Positions 49,286 to 58,362 of a stretch of DNA of 64,000 nucleotides are shown here, one piece after another. Made by a program: the position numbers and the translations under genes. This stretch comes from VRUE01 sp963707965 (GTDB lineage: Bacteria; Actinomycetota; Thermoleophilia; Solirubrobacterales; 70-9). The stretch covers positions 992,001-1,056,000 of the forward strand of contig CAVPRR010000007.1 of assembly GCA_963707965.1 (NCBI GenBank), in the 5' to 3' direction. Numbering within the stretch: the stretch's first letter is position 1; each line of letters opens with the position of its first letter. Under the pieces are notes generated by a model. The model saw only the letters and a program-made list of their open reading frames with translations. It searched no databases and was not told the DNA's origin.

Positions 49286-51325
49286 GTGACTGGTGGAAGA
49301 CTCGATAGTCGCCTGCTGTCGTTCGCGTCGATAACGTCGCTCGCCGTTGTCGCGCTCGCGGCTTCGATCATTGGACCGCTGGCATATGCACCGCAGGCTA
49401 GCGCGGCATCGGATTGCCCTTCATACGAAGTGATCGGTGCCCGAGGCTCCGGCCAGACCGAAAAGGATCGGGAGATGCGGATGGGACCGGAGGTGCATGA
49501 CTTCTTCGTGTCCCTGCGGGCCTTGGTCGGGCGGGATGTGGTTAACGGGTATGGCGTTCACTATCCCGCCGTCGACGTCAAGTCGCTCAGCGGAGTCGGT
49601 GCGGCGCTACACATCGGTTTCCTCGGCAAGTACACAGGCTCCGTCCGGGATGGGCAGCGCGATACGGAAGCTCGGATGCGGTGGCGTCATCGCAACTGTC
49701 GCGACACACGTTTCATCCTCACGGGCTACTCGCAGGGAGCGCAGGTTGTCGGTGACGTTGCTCAGCGCTCCACGATGCGGTCGCTGGTCGCTGCGGTGGC
49801 GCTCTTCGGTGATCCGTATTTCAACGCGGATTCGTGGTCCGCGCGGGGCGGCAACGATCCGAGCGCCTATGGGGCATTCGGACCCCGGCCCGAGTGGGAC
49901 GAGTCGCTGCGTGGCCGTGTGTTCTCCTACTGCCATTGGCACGACATCATCTGCAACGTGAGCTACCGCCACTACGTCGCACCCGGCGTGGTCTACATTC
50001 GCGATCCTTTTGCTGCGAGCATCTCGGCCCACGGCACGCCTGCTTACCGCCTCGTGGCCCACGGCGGTCGTGGCGATGCCGGCCAAGCGGCTCGGGAAGT
50101 CGCCACCGCCATTGGCTTCGTCCCTTCCCCGATCCCCTACGCCGGCCCGCTGGATGTCGCCTTCGTGATCGACTCGACCGGCTCGATGTCGGACGAGATC
50201 GAAGAAGTCAAGGAAGACGTGACGGCTCTTGTCGAGCAAATTGCGGCAATCGACCCCGACTACCGCCTCGCCCTCGTCGACTACAAAGACGTACCGGAAG
50301 AGGAAAGCGACTATCAGGCCCGCCTCGACTCGGACTTCACCACCGATACCTCAGCATTCGACAGAGAGGCTGAAGGCCTCATAGCCGAAGGCGGGGGAGA
50401 CGAACCGGAGAGCGTCTACTCCGGTCTTATGACGGCGCTCAACCTGAACTGGCGGGCGGGTGCGAAGAAGATTGTGATTCAGATCGGAGATGCGCCGGCC
50501 AAGGACCCCGAGCCGATCACGGGGTACACCCTGCGGAGCGTGCAGGCAAAGGCCCTCTCGGTCGATCCGGCGACTATCGACACGATCCAGTCCGGCGAAG
50601 AAAGCGAAGCCCAGGAATCGTTCTCGCAGATAGCCGCGGCGACCGGAGGGCAGTATTTGCAGCTATCGGAATCGGAGCCAGCTGGCCTGGTCTCGGCGAT
50701 CACCGACGAGATTAGACGCAACACGGCGGCCCCGTATGCGGTGCTCTCGATACCGTCGGCGGCTGTAGCGGGCAGGCCGGTCACCCTGAGCGCGGGCGCC
50801 AGCTATGGCATGGGGGAACCAATAGCCGGCTATGACTGGGACTTCAACGGCGACGGCGTCTTCGACGCCAGCACAACAGACCCTGTCGCCACCTATACCT
50901 ACCCTGCGCCGGTCTCAGGTACCGCTACGGTCCGCGTGCGCTCCACCTCGGGCCTTGCCAGCCTGGCCAGCGCGCCGATTGTGGTGCAAGCGCCCGTCGA
51001 AACACGCCCTGGGCATCCACGCCACCTTAGCCGACGGGTCCGCGGCTCGAAGGTGACCCTTAGCTGGACCGCCGGCAAGGGCGCTTGGCCGCAGTGGTTC
51101 ACAGTCTTCGACCGCCACGGCCGCGCGCTCGCACGGATCCCGGTTCGAGGTAACCCCCACCGCACCGCCAAGGGAAGGCGACGCCACTTCGAGTTGAGTA
51201 TTCCCGCCCTGCGGCCGCACCACCGCTACCGCTTCTCTGTCGCCGCTGGCGACGATGCGGGCGAAAGTCGCCGCGCTGGACCCGTGATCGTGACGGCCTC
51301 GTTGCACAGGCACCAGCGTCACTGA
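49286..51325 (+). CDS. Secreted cutinase-vWA-PKD multidomain protein
   Basis: A 679-residue secreted protein from a GTG with TAGGAGTG upstream. After the signal peptide, residues about 42-280 are a cutinase-family esterase: CPSYEVIGARGSGQ, nucleophile GYSQGAQV, and the Asp-His region CHWHDIICNVSYRHY. Residues about 290-480 are a von Willebrand A domain with MIDAS DSTGSMS. A PKD-like domain (PVTLSAGASYGMGEPIAGYDWDFNGDGVFD) and a fibronectin-like domain with basic tail follow. It may act on the lipid-rich cell surface and bind a partner through the vWA metal site. The fusion is unusual. Confidence 0.9.
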   Translation: MTGGRLDSRLLSFASITSLAVVALAASIIGPLAYAPQASAASDCPSYEVIGARGSGQTEKDREMRMGPEVHDFFVSLRALVGRDVVNGYGVHYPAVDVKSLSGVGAALHIGFLGKYTGSVRDGQRDTEARMRWRHRNCRDTRFILTGYSQGAQVVGDVAQRSTMRSLVAAVALFGDPYFNADSWSARGGNDPSAYGAFGPRPEWDESLRGRVFSYCHWHDIICNVSYRHYVAPGVVYIRDPFAASISAHGTPAYRLVAHGGRGDAGQAAREVATAIGFVPSPIPYAGPLDVAFVIDSTGSMSDEIEEVKEDVTALVEQIAAIDPDYRLALVDYKDVPEEESDYQARLDSDFTTDTSAFDREAEGLIAEGGGDEPESVYSGLMTALNLNWRAGAKKIVIQIGDAPAKDPEPITGYTLRSVQAKALSVDPATIDTIQSGEESEAQESFSQIAAATGGQYLQLSESEPAGLVSAITDEIRRNTAAPYAVLSIPSAAVAGRPVTLSAGASYGMGEPIAGYDWDFNGDGVFDASTTDPVATYTYPAPVSGTATVRVRSTSGLASLASAPIVVQAPVETRPGHPRHLSRRVRGSKVTLSWTAGKGAWPQWFTVFDRHGRALARIPVRGNPHRTAKGRRRHFELSIPALRPHHRYRFSVAAGDDAGESRRAGPVIVTASLHRHQRH

Positions 51326-51341
51326 CGGAGTCTGGCTGGAT

Positions 51342-51370
51342 TTGACAAATCATCAGAATTGGTTGCTAGT
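51342..51370 (+). promoter_or_regulatory. Sigma-70-type promoter before the small lipoprotein gene
   Basis: TTGACA, 17 bases, GCTAGT. This is close to the vegetative consensus in the -35 box and has the expected spacing; the start codon follows 15 bases after the -10 box, with GGGGGAGG as ribosome site. Confidence 0.55.
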
Positions 51371-51384
51371 GAAAGGGGGAGGCT

Positions 51385-51669
51385 GTGAACATCGTCCGGG
51401 GTGCGACTTTCCTGGGAGTGCTCTTGATTGCTGCGGTGCTCGCGCTGAGCGCCTGTGGATCGGGCTTGACCGCCAGCTCGTCGTGCAAGGACTTCATGGA
51501 AGCGTCGCCTGAAGATCAGTCGAGTGCCATATCGAAGCTCTCATCGCAGTTCGATACACCAGAGGTGGCGACTCCTCTTGGCAGCCCGAACGTTGCCTAC
51601 ACATGCTCGTCGAATCCCGATATGAGCCTCGAAGAACTGTTCAAGGCTATGCATAGGGGCGAAGGGTGA
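51385..51669 (+). CDS. Small lipoprotein
   Basis: A 94-residue lipoprotein, lipobox LSAC. The mature part (SCKDFMEASPEDQSSAISKLSSQFD...LGSPNVAYTCSSNPDMSLEELFKAM) has the two-cysteine helical layout of small actinobacterial HdeA-like or DUF lipoproteins; that similarity is only structural impression. Its GTGA end overlaps the start of the next zinc-ribbon gene by four bases. Confidence 0.75.
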   Translation: MNIVRGATFLGVLLIAAVLALSACGSGLTASSSCKDFMEASPEDQSSAISKLSSQFDTPEVATPLGSPNVAYTCSSNPDMSLEELFKAMHRGEG

Positions 51670-52019
51670 CGGTGTTCTGCGGTAACTGTGGATCAAGGGT
51701 CGATCGATCTGACCAGTTCTGCCAGAGCTGCGGAGCCGAGCAGACCGCCGAGGGAGCCGGGGACCCGACCCAGAGTACGACGATCCGGGACCCCAGGCAC
51801 GTGGAGGCGAGCACGCCGCCGCAGGTACCTTCAATCCCTCCAATGAAGGTGATCGCAGCCGTCTGTGCAATAGGCGCTGCTGTGGGTGCATGGTTCGGCG
51901 AGAATGCCCTGATCCATGCCGCGGGATATAGCGGATTCGGAGGGGCCGGGTGGATAACCGCCATCATGGTGCCACTCGGCGCGGCGGCGTGGGTTTGGGA
52001 CAAGCTCGGTGGCGACTGA
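51666..52019 (+). CDS. Zinc-ribbon membrane protein (small)
   Basis: A 117-residue protein. The N-terminal zinc ribbon is VFCGNCGSRVDRSDQFCQSCGAEQ. After a polar linker, one or two membrane segments lie in VIAAVCAIGAAVGAWFGENALIHAAGYSGFGGAGWITAIMVPLGAAAWVW. It is the smallest zinc-ribbon member of the cluster, translationally coupled to the preceding lipoprotein, and has no outer domain. Confidence 0.8.
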   Translation: MTVFCGNCGSRVDRSDQFCQSCGAEQTAEGAGDPTQSTTIRDPRHVEASTPPQVPSIPPMKVIAAVCAIGAAVGAWFGENALIHAAGYSGFGGAGWITAIMVPLGAAAWVWDKLGGD

Positions 52020-52058
52020 GAAGCCGAGAGATATGAAAGACGGACAAGGGGGTTGAAG

Positions 52059-52563
52059 ATGACGGTGCAGGACATCCTTGCGAACGCTGCGGAAAGAGCC
52101 GCAGACGCCTCGAAGTCCGACGTGGAGCGCAGGGACATACTCAACATGGTCAAGGTCTTTGCGAAGACTCTGAGCGCTCACATCCGGGACCACGATGTCG
52201 CTGGAGTGTTGGTGCCGACTTATATCTTCCGTGGAGCTCGGCCGCTGGGCGCCGGCGTCGTCCTCACGCTCGGCGACAGGGTGCTGATGGGATGGATGAA
52301 GGGCCTTCTGAAGAAGCCAGTCGTCGAGACAGTTCCGCTGGCATCGATCACCAAGGTCGAGGGCGGCACGAAAGGTCCTGGTGGAAGACTCTCGAAAGAG
52401 ACTCGGGTGCTGATAATTACAGCCGCGGAGCAGTGGGAGTTGCTCTGCTCTTCCTGATGTTCCTAAAGATGCACCTCTGTATGAGATGCTTGCCGGGTTG
52501 CTCGATGGGTCTTTGACCCCCGATCAACTGGGCGTCCCTGCCGAACCGGCTTCCGGTTCGTAA
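52059..52563 (+). CDS. PH-like small protein, frameshifted near the C-terminus
   Basis: ATG start after AAGGGGGTTGAAG. A helical N-terminus (MTVQDILANAAERAADASKSDVERRDILNMVKVFAKTLSAHI) precedes a short beta barrel (GAGVVLTLGDRVLMGWMKGLLKKPVVETVPLASITKVEGG...TRVLIITAAEQWELL), like bacterial PH domains. In frame the protein stops at 52457. A one-base insertion near 52440-52452 extends it in another frame as ALPDVPKDAPLYEMLAGLLDGSLTPDQLGVPAEPASGS, which is clearly protein-like. About 167 residues when repaired. Confidence 0.65.
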
Positions 52564-52564
52564 G

Positions 52565-54134
52565 CTACGAACGACTATGTGCTTCGCGGGCGTTGTGCAG
52601 ATCGGTTTCGATCCGGGCGAGCGTCGTGAGCATGCTTTGGATCAGCGGCTGGGCGTCGGCGGGAGGAGTGTTCAGCACCCTGCCGTATTCATCTAGCAGT
52701 TGTCCTTGCGCCGCGAGCGCTCTGGTCACCAAGCGCCGGAGGCTCGGTTCGACGCTGCGGTGAGTAGCGGCGAGGAGCCGGCGAACCTTTTCGCGCAAGA
52801 CGGGCAGCTCGCGAGACTGTTTTTCTCGCGCGGCTTCGTCTGCGGGGTCGCGGGCGAGGCGAGACATCAAGGTGGAGAGATTTCCGTTAACGGTCTTCAC
52901 CCCTGTCAGTACACGAAGCGTCGGCGCGGTTGGGCTACTGCCACCGTGATTTGCGAGCAGCGAGGGCACGAGCAGGATGGCCGCTGTGATCAGGCCTCCG
53001 GCGGCTGCTAGTGCGAGCAAAGAGATGGCAACCCTGGCGGCAGCCCCGAGCCGGCTGCCGCTCGCCGGTCGCTCGAGCACAGCGGTTGGCGGCTCAGGGG
53101 CCATCGGCGGCCGTGCTCGGGTGGGGGCGGTGGCGCGAGGCGGCCGCGCACGAACTGCGGCTCGCGGATCGGCAAGGATCACACCGGTGTCGGTCCCGAG
53201 GGCGTCGCCCAGCGCCCGCGCGAATGCCCCGCATGAGGCGAACCGATGCGCGGGCAGCTTCGCCAGCCCACCGGCAAGCGCGTCATCGACGTCGCCCGGA
53301 AGGGCAGTGACGCGGCGTGACGCGGAGGGGATCTCGTCGTGGAGATGCGCGGCTAGGGTGGCAGGTGCCGTCTCGCGGGCAAAGGGAGGGTCGCCAGTTA
53401 GGCACTCGAAGGCGACACATGACAGGGCGTATACGTCCACCCGCCCGTCGATCGGCTGTCCCTCGATCTGCTCTGGTGCCATGTAGTTGGCGGTGCCTAC
53501 GATCTGCCGGGCGCTGGTCAGGTGGCCGCTATCGCCGGCGATCCGGGTGAGGCCGAAGTCGGTCAAGTACACGTGCTCTTCGCTCCCCGCTGGATCGGAT
53601 ATCAGGACGTTGGCCGGCTTGACGTCACGGTGGACGAGGTTGCGGACGTGGGCGGCGTCGAGGGCAGCAGCGATCTGCGCAACGATTCGCGCGGCTCTGG
53701 CCGGAGGTAGAGGAGACCCGCCCGCCAGCACCGCCTTGAGGTCGGTTCCCTCGACGAGGCGCATCGCGAGATAGAGCTTCGCCCCCCTCCTCCCCCGCCT
53801 CGAAGACAGGCAGCACATTGGGATGGTCGACAGCGGCGGCGGCACGGGCCTCCGCCTCGAACCGGGCGCGGAAGTCGGGGTCCCCCGCCAGGGACGGCGC
53901 GATCAGCTTGACCGCCACGTCGCGCCGGAGGTCGGTGTCGCGAGCGCGGTGTACGACGCCCATCCCTCCATGCCCGATGATCTGCCCAAGTCGAAAGCGG
54001 CCAATCCGTCGCGCTGCGGGCCGATCGGTTGCCGGACTGGCGGCACCGCACCCCTCGCAGAAGCGGCTATCTCGAGCGAGCTGGGCGCCGCAGCGGGCGC
54101 AGAACGGCTCCCCGGCGACCTCCATGACGAGCAT
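52565..54134 (-). CDS. Zinc-ribbon Ser/Thr protein kinase with single TM, frameshifted in a G6 run
   Basis: About 522 residues when repaired. The N-terminus carries a zinc ribbon (FCARCGAQLARDSRFCEGCGA). The kinase domain has LGQIIGHGGMGVVHRARD (Gly loop), DVAVKLIAP (Lys), VHRDVKPANVL (catalytic loop), LTDFGLTRIA (DFG), and APEQIEGQPIDGRVDVYALSCVAFECLTG. A juxtamembrane Pro/Ala region, one transmembrane helix (VAISLLALAAAGGLITAAILLVPSLL) and a helical outer domain of about 130 residues follow. The frame breaks at the six C (plus strand) of 53782-53787: EAGEEGG must be joined to AKLYLAMRLVEGTDL. It lacks PASTA repeats. It is divergent from the FHA-HTH gene, a natural phospho-partner. Confidence 0.9.
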
Positions 54135-54209
54135 CGTATGCGCAATCAGCGAGCTCCAGCCGTATACCTTTTCCTGCATGTGCGCCGATTCCTCAATAGG
54201 ATCGCTGCG

Positions 54210-54902
54210 ATGGGGCTTGGAGAGGAGCGCAAGCAGGAGATCACTCCTCCGATGCCCGCGACGGGTTCGGAGTTGAAGATGGTCATGGACCGTGAGCGCG
54301 CAGGGGGAAGCTTCGCGCTGCTGCGAAATGGTGCCGGTGAGCTGTGCTGCGTCGATCTGGAAGGGCGGGGCAATCAGCTCTCGATTGGGCGGGACGCCTC
54401 CAACGTGATCCCGCTGACCTGGGACCGCGAGGTGTCGCGGCTTCACGCGCGCCTGAGCGGGGTTGGCGGCGAGTGGGTCGTCGAGGACGATGGGCTGTCG
54501 CGGAATGGCACCTTCTTGAACGGGCGTCGGCTGGCGGGCAGCGCCCGGCTTCGCGATGGCGATGTGCTCCGCTTCGGCAGCGTTACGGTGAGCTTTAGGA
54601 GCACAACACCGGGCTCGCGCTCCGAAACCATGACCAGCGCCGAAGCAGAGCCTCCGGCGATCAGCGCCGCCGAGGCGCGGGTGCTGCAGGCCCTGGCGAG
54701 ACCGTGGACCGAGGGCCATGGGATGGAGGCACCCGCGAGCAATGGCGAGATCGCCGCGGAGCTCGTGATCAGCGTCCACACCGTGAAGTCGCACCTGCGG
54801 GTCTTGTTCGAGAAATTCGAGCTAGCGGGCCTGCCGCAGAGCCGCAAGCGTGCCGCGCTTGTCGAGGCGGCGTTCCGCGCTGGCGTGGCGGGCAAGCGAT
54901 GA
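54210..54902 (+). CDS. FHA domain-HTH transcriptional regulator
   Basis: A 230-residue protein. Residues about 45-140 form an FHA phosphothreonine-binding domain (LSIGRDASNVIPLTWDREVSRLHARL and DDGLSRNGTFLNGRRL, with the conserved GR, S-x-x-H and N residues). Residues about 150-225 hold a LuxR/actinobacterial-type helix-turn-helix (SNGEIAAELVISVHTVKSHLRVLFEKFELAGLPQSRKR). This combination lets a DNA-binding protein respond to Ser/Thr kinase activity. It is divergent from, and 75 bases away from, the kinase gene, so a kinase-regulator pair is likely. Confidence 0.9.
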   Translation: MGLGEERKQEITPPMPATGSELKMVMDRERAGGSFALLRNGAGELCCVDLEGRGNQLSIGRDASNVIPLTWDREVSRLHARLSGVGGEWVVEDDGLSRNGTFLNGRRLAGSARLRDGDVLRFGSVTVSFRSTTPGSRSETMTSAEAEPPAISAAEARVLQALARPWTEGHGMEAPASNGEIAAELVISVHTVKSHLRVLFEKFELAGLPQSRKRAALVEAAFRAGVAGKR

Positions 54903-54987
54903 GAGTGATTCCACGCTTTGGCTCGAGTATGCCGTTCCACCCGTCACTACGACGGCAGTCGGCCGGAGCTAGATCGGTAGGAGCACT

Positions 54988-55034
54988 TTCATACCTAGGG
55001 GTGCAGCGCTACAGACAATCGAGAGCTAGGTTGG
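54988..55034 (+). promoter_or_regulatory. TTCATAC-N30-GCTAGGTTGG promoter-like element
   Basis: TTCATACCTAGGGGTGCA begins the element and GCTAGGTTGG follows 30 bases after the TTCATAC. The possible -10 box TAGGTT lies 25 bases before the ATG of the zinc-ribbon/SecD-like gene. Confidence 0.5.
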
Positions 55035-55058
55035 ATGCGTTCAGGGATCAGTTGATCG

Positions 55059-56437
55059 ATGGCATCTTCTTTCTGTAGCCGGTGTGGGGAGGGGCTACCT
55101 TCCCGAGGGCTCTTCTGCCCATTCTGTGGGGCAAGAACCAATCAGGCAGAATCGGTGTCAGCAACTCAGGGCGCGACGTCGAAACCTTCGGCCGAGAATC
55201 AGATCCGCAGGCCGAGGCGCGCGATCCGTGCTGTTGCGGTTGGTGCCTCGATTGCCAGCATTGCCGCTGTGGTCTTGGCGCTGGCGGTCAGTGGTCATAG
55301 CGGCTCGACTCGCTCTGTGCTCGGAGGCGACTCGTTTGAATTCATCTATTGGCTACGGCCGGGGCTGGAGCCGGTAACTCCACGGACCGGCGAAGAAACG
55401 GTTGAGATCATCCGCGAGCGCCTTCGGCGACTTGGCATCAGTAACGTCTATGTCACCAGTTCCGCGAGTGGCAGGATTCGCCTCACGCTATCCGGGCACC
55501 TCACCAACCGGATCCAAGGCCTGATCGACGAGGTTCGCTCCCCCGCACAACTCTACTTCTACGACTGGGAACCGAATCTGATCGGCCCCGAGCGGTCACT
55601 CGGCGCCCACCCGGGACAGCGGGCACCCCGTGGGGCCATCGAGAGGGCCGAAGCGGAATGGAAGGCGGCGGGACGCAGCACTACGAGCAGCGAAGACCGG
55701 CAATTGATGTTCTCCGGCGCCCTGCCGAGCGCCTATGCTGCCGTACTGCTCGCCTCAGAACTGGCGCCGCAACCTGACTGCGCTAGCTGCTCGATCGCTA
55801 AGACGCGCTACTACCTATTCCAGAGTACGGCGCCACACAGCTTGATCGGCGGCCCGGAGTTCTCGGAGTCGGACCTCTACATCACGCCGACCGCTAGAAA
55901 GCAGGTGGCCTCAGGAATGGTACTCGCTGTTCCACCTGGGATCGTCGTCGTTTCAGAAGAGCCCCTGAGCCGAGTGGTACCGTGATCGAAGATCCGACGA
56001 AGGAAAAGGCAGGTTGGTATGCGTTAAGGGATCGACCTTGGCTTTCAGGTTCGGAGATCGCCTTTCCTGGGCAGGAAACAGACGCACTCGGCCAGCCCGC
56101 CGTCGCCTTCGGCTTCACCGACAAGGGTCGCGAAGCGTTCCAGGATGTGACCCGCCAGATCGCCCAGCGCGGCCAGGCGCGGGCGATCGGCCCCGTCAGC
56201 GCCACCGAAGCCGAACCACTCTCCGGCCATTTCGCGATCATCCTCGACAACGAAGTCAAGAGCCGGCCGATCATCAACTTCGCCGAAAATCCCGACGGGA
56301 TCGACGGGTACGCGGGCGCCGAGATTTCTGGCGGCTTTGACAGTGCTGCCGAGGCAAAGCAGCTAGCGGCGATGCTCCGCACCGGTCCTCTTCCCCTAGA
56401 GGTGGTTCCTATTCAGCTCCGTCCATCAACCCACTGA
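55059..56437 (+). CDS. Zinc-ribbon, single-TM protein with SecD-type periplasmic head, frameshifted
   Basis: About 459 residues when repaired. A zinc ribbon (FCSRCGEGLPSRGLFCPFCGA) and one transmembrane helix (VAVGASIASIAAVVLALAVS) precede regions typical of the SecD P1 head: TGEETVEIIRERLRRLGISNVYVTSSASGRIRLTLSG, and after the break VAFGFTDKGREAFQDVTRQIAQRGQ, GHFAIILDNEVKSRPIINF and EISGGFDSAAEAKQLAAMLRTGPLPLEV. At CCCC (55962-55965) one base is missing. Repaired, the junction reads EEPPEPSGTVIEDPTKEKAGWY. The SecD transmembrane channel segments (RND helices) are absent, so this is a SecD head put on a zinc-ribbon anchor. Confidence 0.85.
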
Positions 56438-56456
56438 ACAGCGTGCGGATGGAGAC

Positions 56457-57608
56457 ATGATAACCGCACCTGATAGATGCCCTTCCTGTGGGACCGGACT
56501 AGCGTCCGGAAGCCGGTTCTGCCGGGGCTGTGGCGCGGCAGTGGAGCGTACGGAGACCGGTGTCGCTGCGGTGGGGCAGCCCCCCGGTCCGACCGCCGAT
56601 GCGATGAGGCTGTGCACCTCCTGCGGGAGGCCCGTCGATCCGAACGCGGTGTTCTGCCGCCACTGTGGGACCCGGTTGGCGCCGCATCGTCATCAACAAC
56701 AACAGCAGCCCCAGCGGCACACGGCGCCCCCTCTCGCGCCCGCCGTGCCGCCTGGGGACCGTAGTGGCCGAAACGGGACGCTGATAGCCGGCGCAGTTGT
56801 CGCCTGTCTTATGCTCGGCGGGGTGGTTGCGGGAGCGGCATACCTGCTGACCCGGGAAGATCGGCCCGCGGACGTGGTTACGAAGGCGGCTGTCCTCCGC
56901 GAAGCCCCGCCTGCACGCCAGCCGACAACACCGCCACCCGAAGAATCGAAGCCCGAACCGCAAGCAGCCGAACGGATGGCACCACCGAAAGGGCCTGGCG
57001 CCGTGAGCGGGCTGGTCCCCGGTCACTACGTACAGGCGGGTTCGTTTCGCTCTGCTGAAGGAGCCCGGCAGGAGGTCGAGCGGCTTCGCGAATACGGGAT
57101 CGACGCCGTGTGGGTGCCGGCCGAATGGGCGAGCGAGTTGCTGCCGGGCTTCCGGGTGTTGCTCGTCGGCCCACTCGGAGCCGGTGTTGAAGTGCAGCAG
57201 GTGCTCCACCGGCTCGCGCGGGCAGGCGTTTCGGGCTTCGGGCGCGATCTGACGCCGAGCACCGCTTTGTCGGGGCCGGCCGCGGCGGCTGGGAGTTGGG
57301 CAGGCAAGGTCGAACGGTCCTACTTCAATGGGGCACGACGAGCCACGACCTATTGGATAGAAGTCGCAATCGCTGCCGATGGAGCGACCGGGACGATCGA
57401 CTATCCGGAACGTGGCTGCCATGGCACGCTGAACCTGATCGAAGACACCGGCTACGCGCTCGCATATAGCGAGTCGGTCGATTCGGGGGAATGCCCATCG
57501 GGCGGCGTCTGGCACATACGTCCGACGGATGCAGGTCTGACCGCGGTTTGGCTGAGCGACACCCATGAGTTCATGGTTCAGGGGAAAGTGCCGGCTCGCG
57601 TCGGTTGA
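56457..57608 (+). CDS. Double zinc-ribbon, single-TM protein with SPOR-like domain
   Basis: A 383-residue protein. Two zinc ribbons (RCPSCGTGLASGSRFCRGCGAAV and LCTSCGRPVDPNAVFCRHCGTRL) are followed by a Gln/Pro-rich linker, one transmembrane helix (GTLIAGAVVACLMLGGVVAGAAYLL), a Pro/Glu linker, and a SPOR-like domain (HYVQAGSFRSAEGARQEVERLREYGIDAVWVPAEWASELLPGFRVLLVGPLG). SPOR domains bind glycan strands stripped of peptides at division sites. A further C-terminal domain (WAGKVERSYFNGARRATTYWIEVAIAADGATGTIDYPERGCHGTLNLI) is unrecognised. It starts 19 bases after the SecD-like gene, same operon. Confidence 0.88.
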   Translation: MITAPDRCPSCGTGLASGSRFCRGCGAAVERTETGVAAVGQPPGPTADAMRLCTSCGRPVDPNAVFCRHCGTRLAPHRHQQQQQPQRHTAPPLAPAVPPGDRSGRNGTLIAGAVVACLMLGGVVAGAAYLLTREDRPADVVTKAAVLREAPPARQPTTPPPEESKPEPQAAERMAPPKGPGAVSGLVPGHYVQAGSFRSAEGARQEVERLREYGIDAVWVPAEWASELLPGFRVLLVGPLGAGVEVQQVLHRLARAGVSGFGRDLTPSTALSGPAAAAGSWAGKVERSYFNGARRATTYWIEVAIAADGATGTIDYPERGCHGTLNLIEDTGYALAYSESVDSGECPSGGVWHIRPTDAGLTAVWLSDTHEFMVQGKVPARVG

Positions 57609-57753
57609 CAGTCACACGATGCCAGCCCAGAAGCAGATCCTCCAGGCCGACGACTTCGGTGACATCCGCCCATCAGCTTCTCGACTCTTCACAGCGGATT
57701 CCGCGATATGCTCGCGCCGCTCTGTGGGTCGTTCGACTGGAGGACGCAAGATA

Positions 57754-58362
57754 ATGGGGATCACGGAGCGAGCGCACGGTTTGGTGCTTTCACGCGGTCT
57801 GTTCGGTTTCGCCGCTGCACTCTGGCTCTCGGCAGTCTTTCTGCCCTCTACGGCAAGCGGCAGCGGAGCGACGCTTTCGGGCCACCGCTTTGCGGACTTG
57901 ATGATCTCGGGTGTGCTGTCCGTCAGCGCTCCGTCCTGGCTTGGCCTCATCTGGTACGCGATACCGATCTGCGGTGCATTGACGTTAATGGCGCTCGGGT
58001 TGAGGGGACGGTGGGGGTCGCTACTGCGAGTCGGCGCCGCCTCGCTGGCCACCGCTTCGGCGCTCGGCTTTGGCGCGGCTGTCTCGAGCCTTGAGATGTC
58101 ACGATTTGGGTTCGGGCTGTGGTTTGACGTGGTCGGCTCCGCCTCCGCCCTCACGGCGTTGAGCCTGGAGCCTCGTATTGCTAGCACGGAAGGGGTCTAT
58201 GGATGTTTTGTAGCGACTGTGGACAACAGCTCGAGCCAGGCGCCCGATTCTGCGAGGGGTGCGGGGCCGAGGTGGGCGCGGCGGCTCCCGCGCCAGATAC
58301 GGCGGAACGTCGTCCAAGGTTGCGCCCGGGTGCTGTGGTGCCGGCTGCCGTGGGAGCGATAG
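57754..58362 (+). CDS. Four-TM hypothetical membrane protein
   Basis: About 203 residues in this frame. Four hydrophobic helices (LFGFAAALWLSAVFLPSTAS, FADLMISGVLSVSAPSWLGLIWYAIPICGALTLMALGL, VGAASLATASALGFGAAVSS, FGLWFDVVGSASALTALSL) make a small integral membrane protein. The last ~50 residues overlap the next zinc-ribbon gene by 160 bases and are low quality. A one-base change in the GGGG at about 58192-58195 would give a stop (TAG 58211-58213) shortly after the last helix, so the true end is probably near 58213. Function unknown. Confidence 0.65.
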   Translation: MGITERAHGLVLSRGLFGFAAALWLSAVFLPSTASGSGATLSGHRFADLMISGVLSVSAPSWLGLIWYAIPICGALTLMALGLRGRWGSLLRVGAASLATASALGFGAAVSSLEMSRFGFGLWFDVVGSASALTALSLEPRIASTEGVYGCFVATVDNSSSQAPDSARGAGPRWARRLPRQIRRNVVQGCARVLWCRLPWER

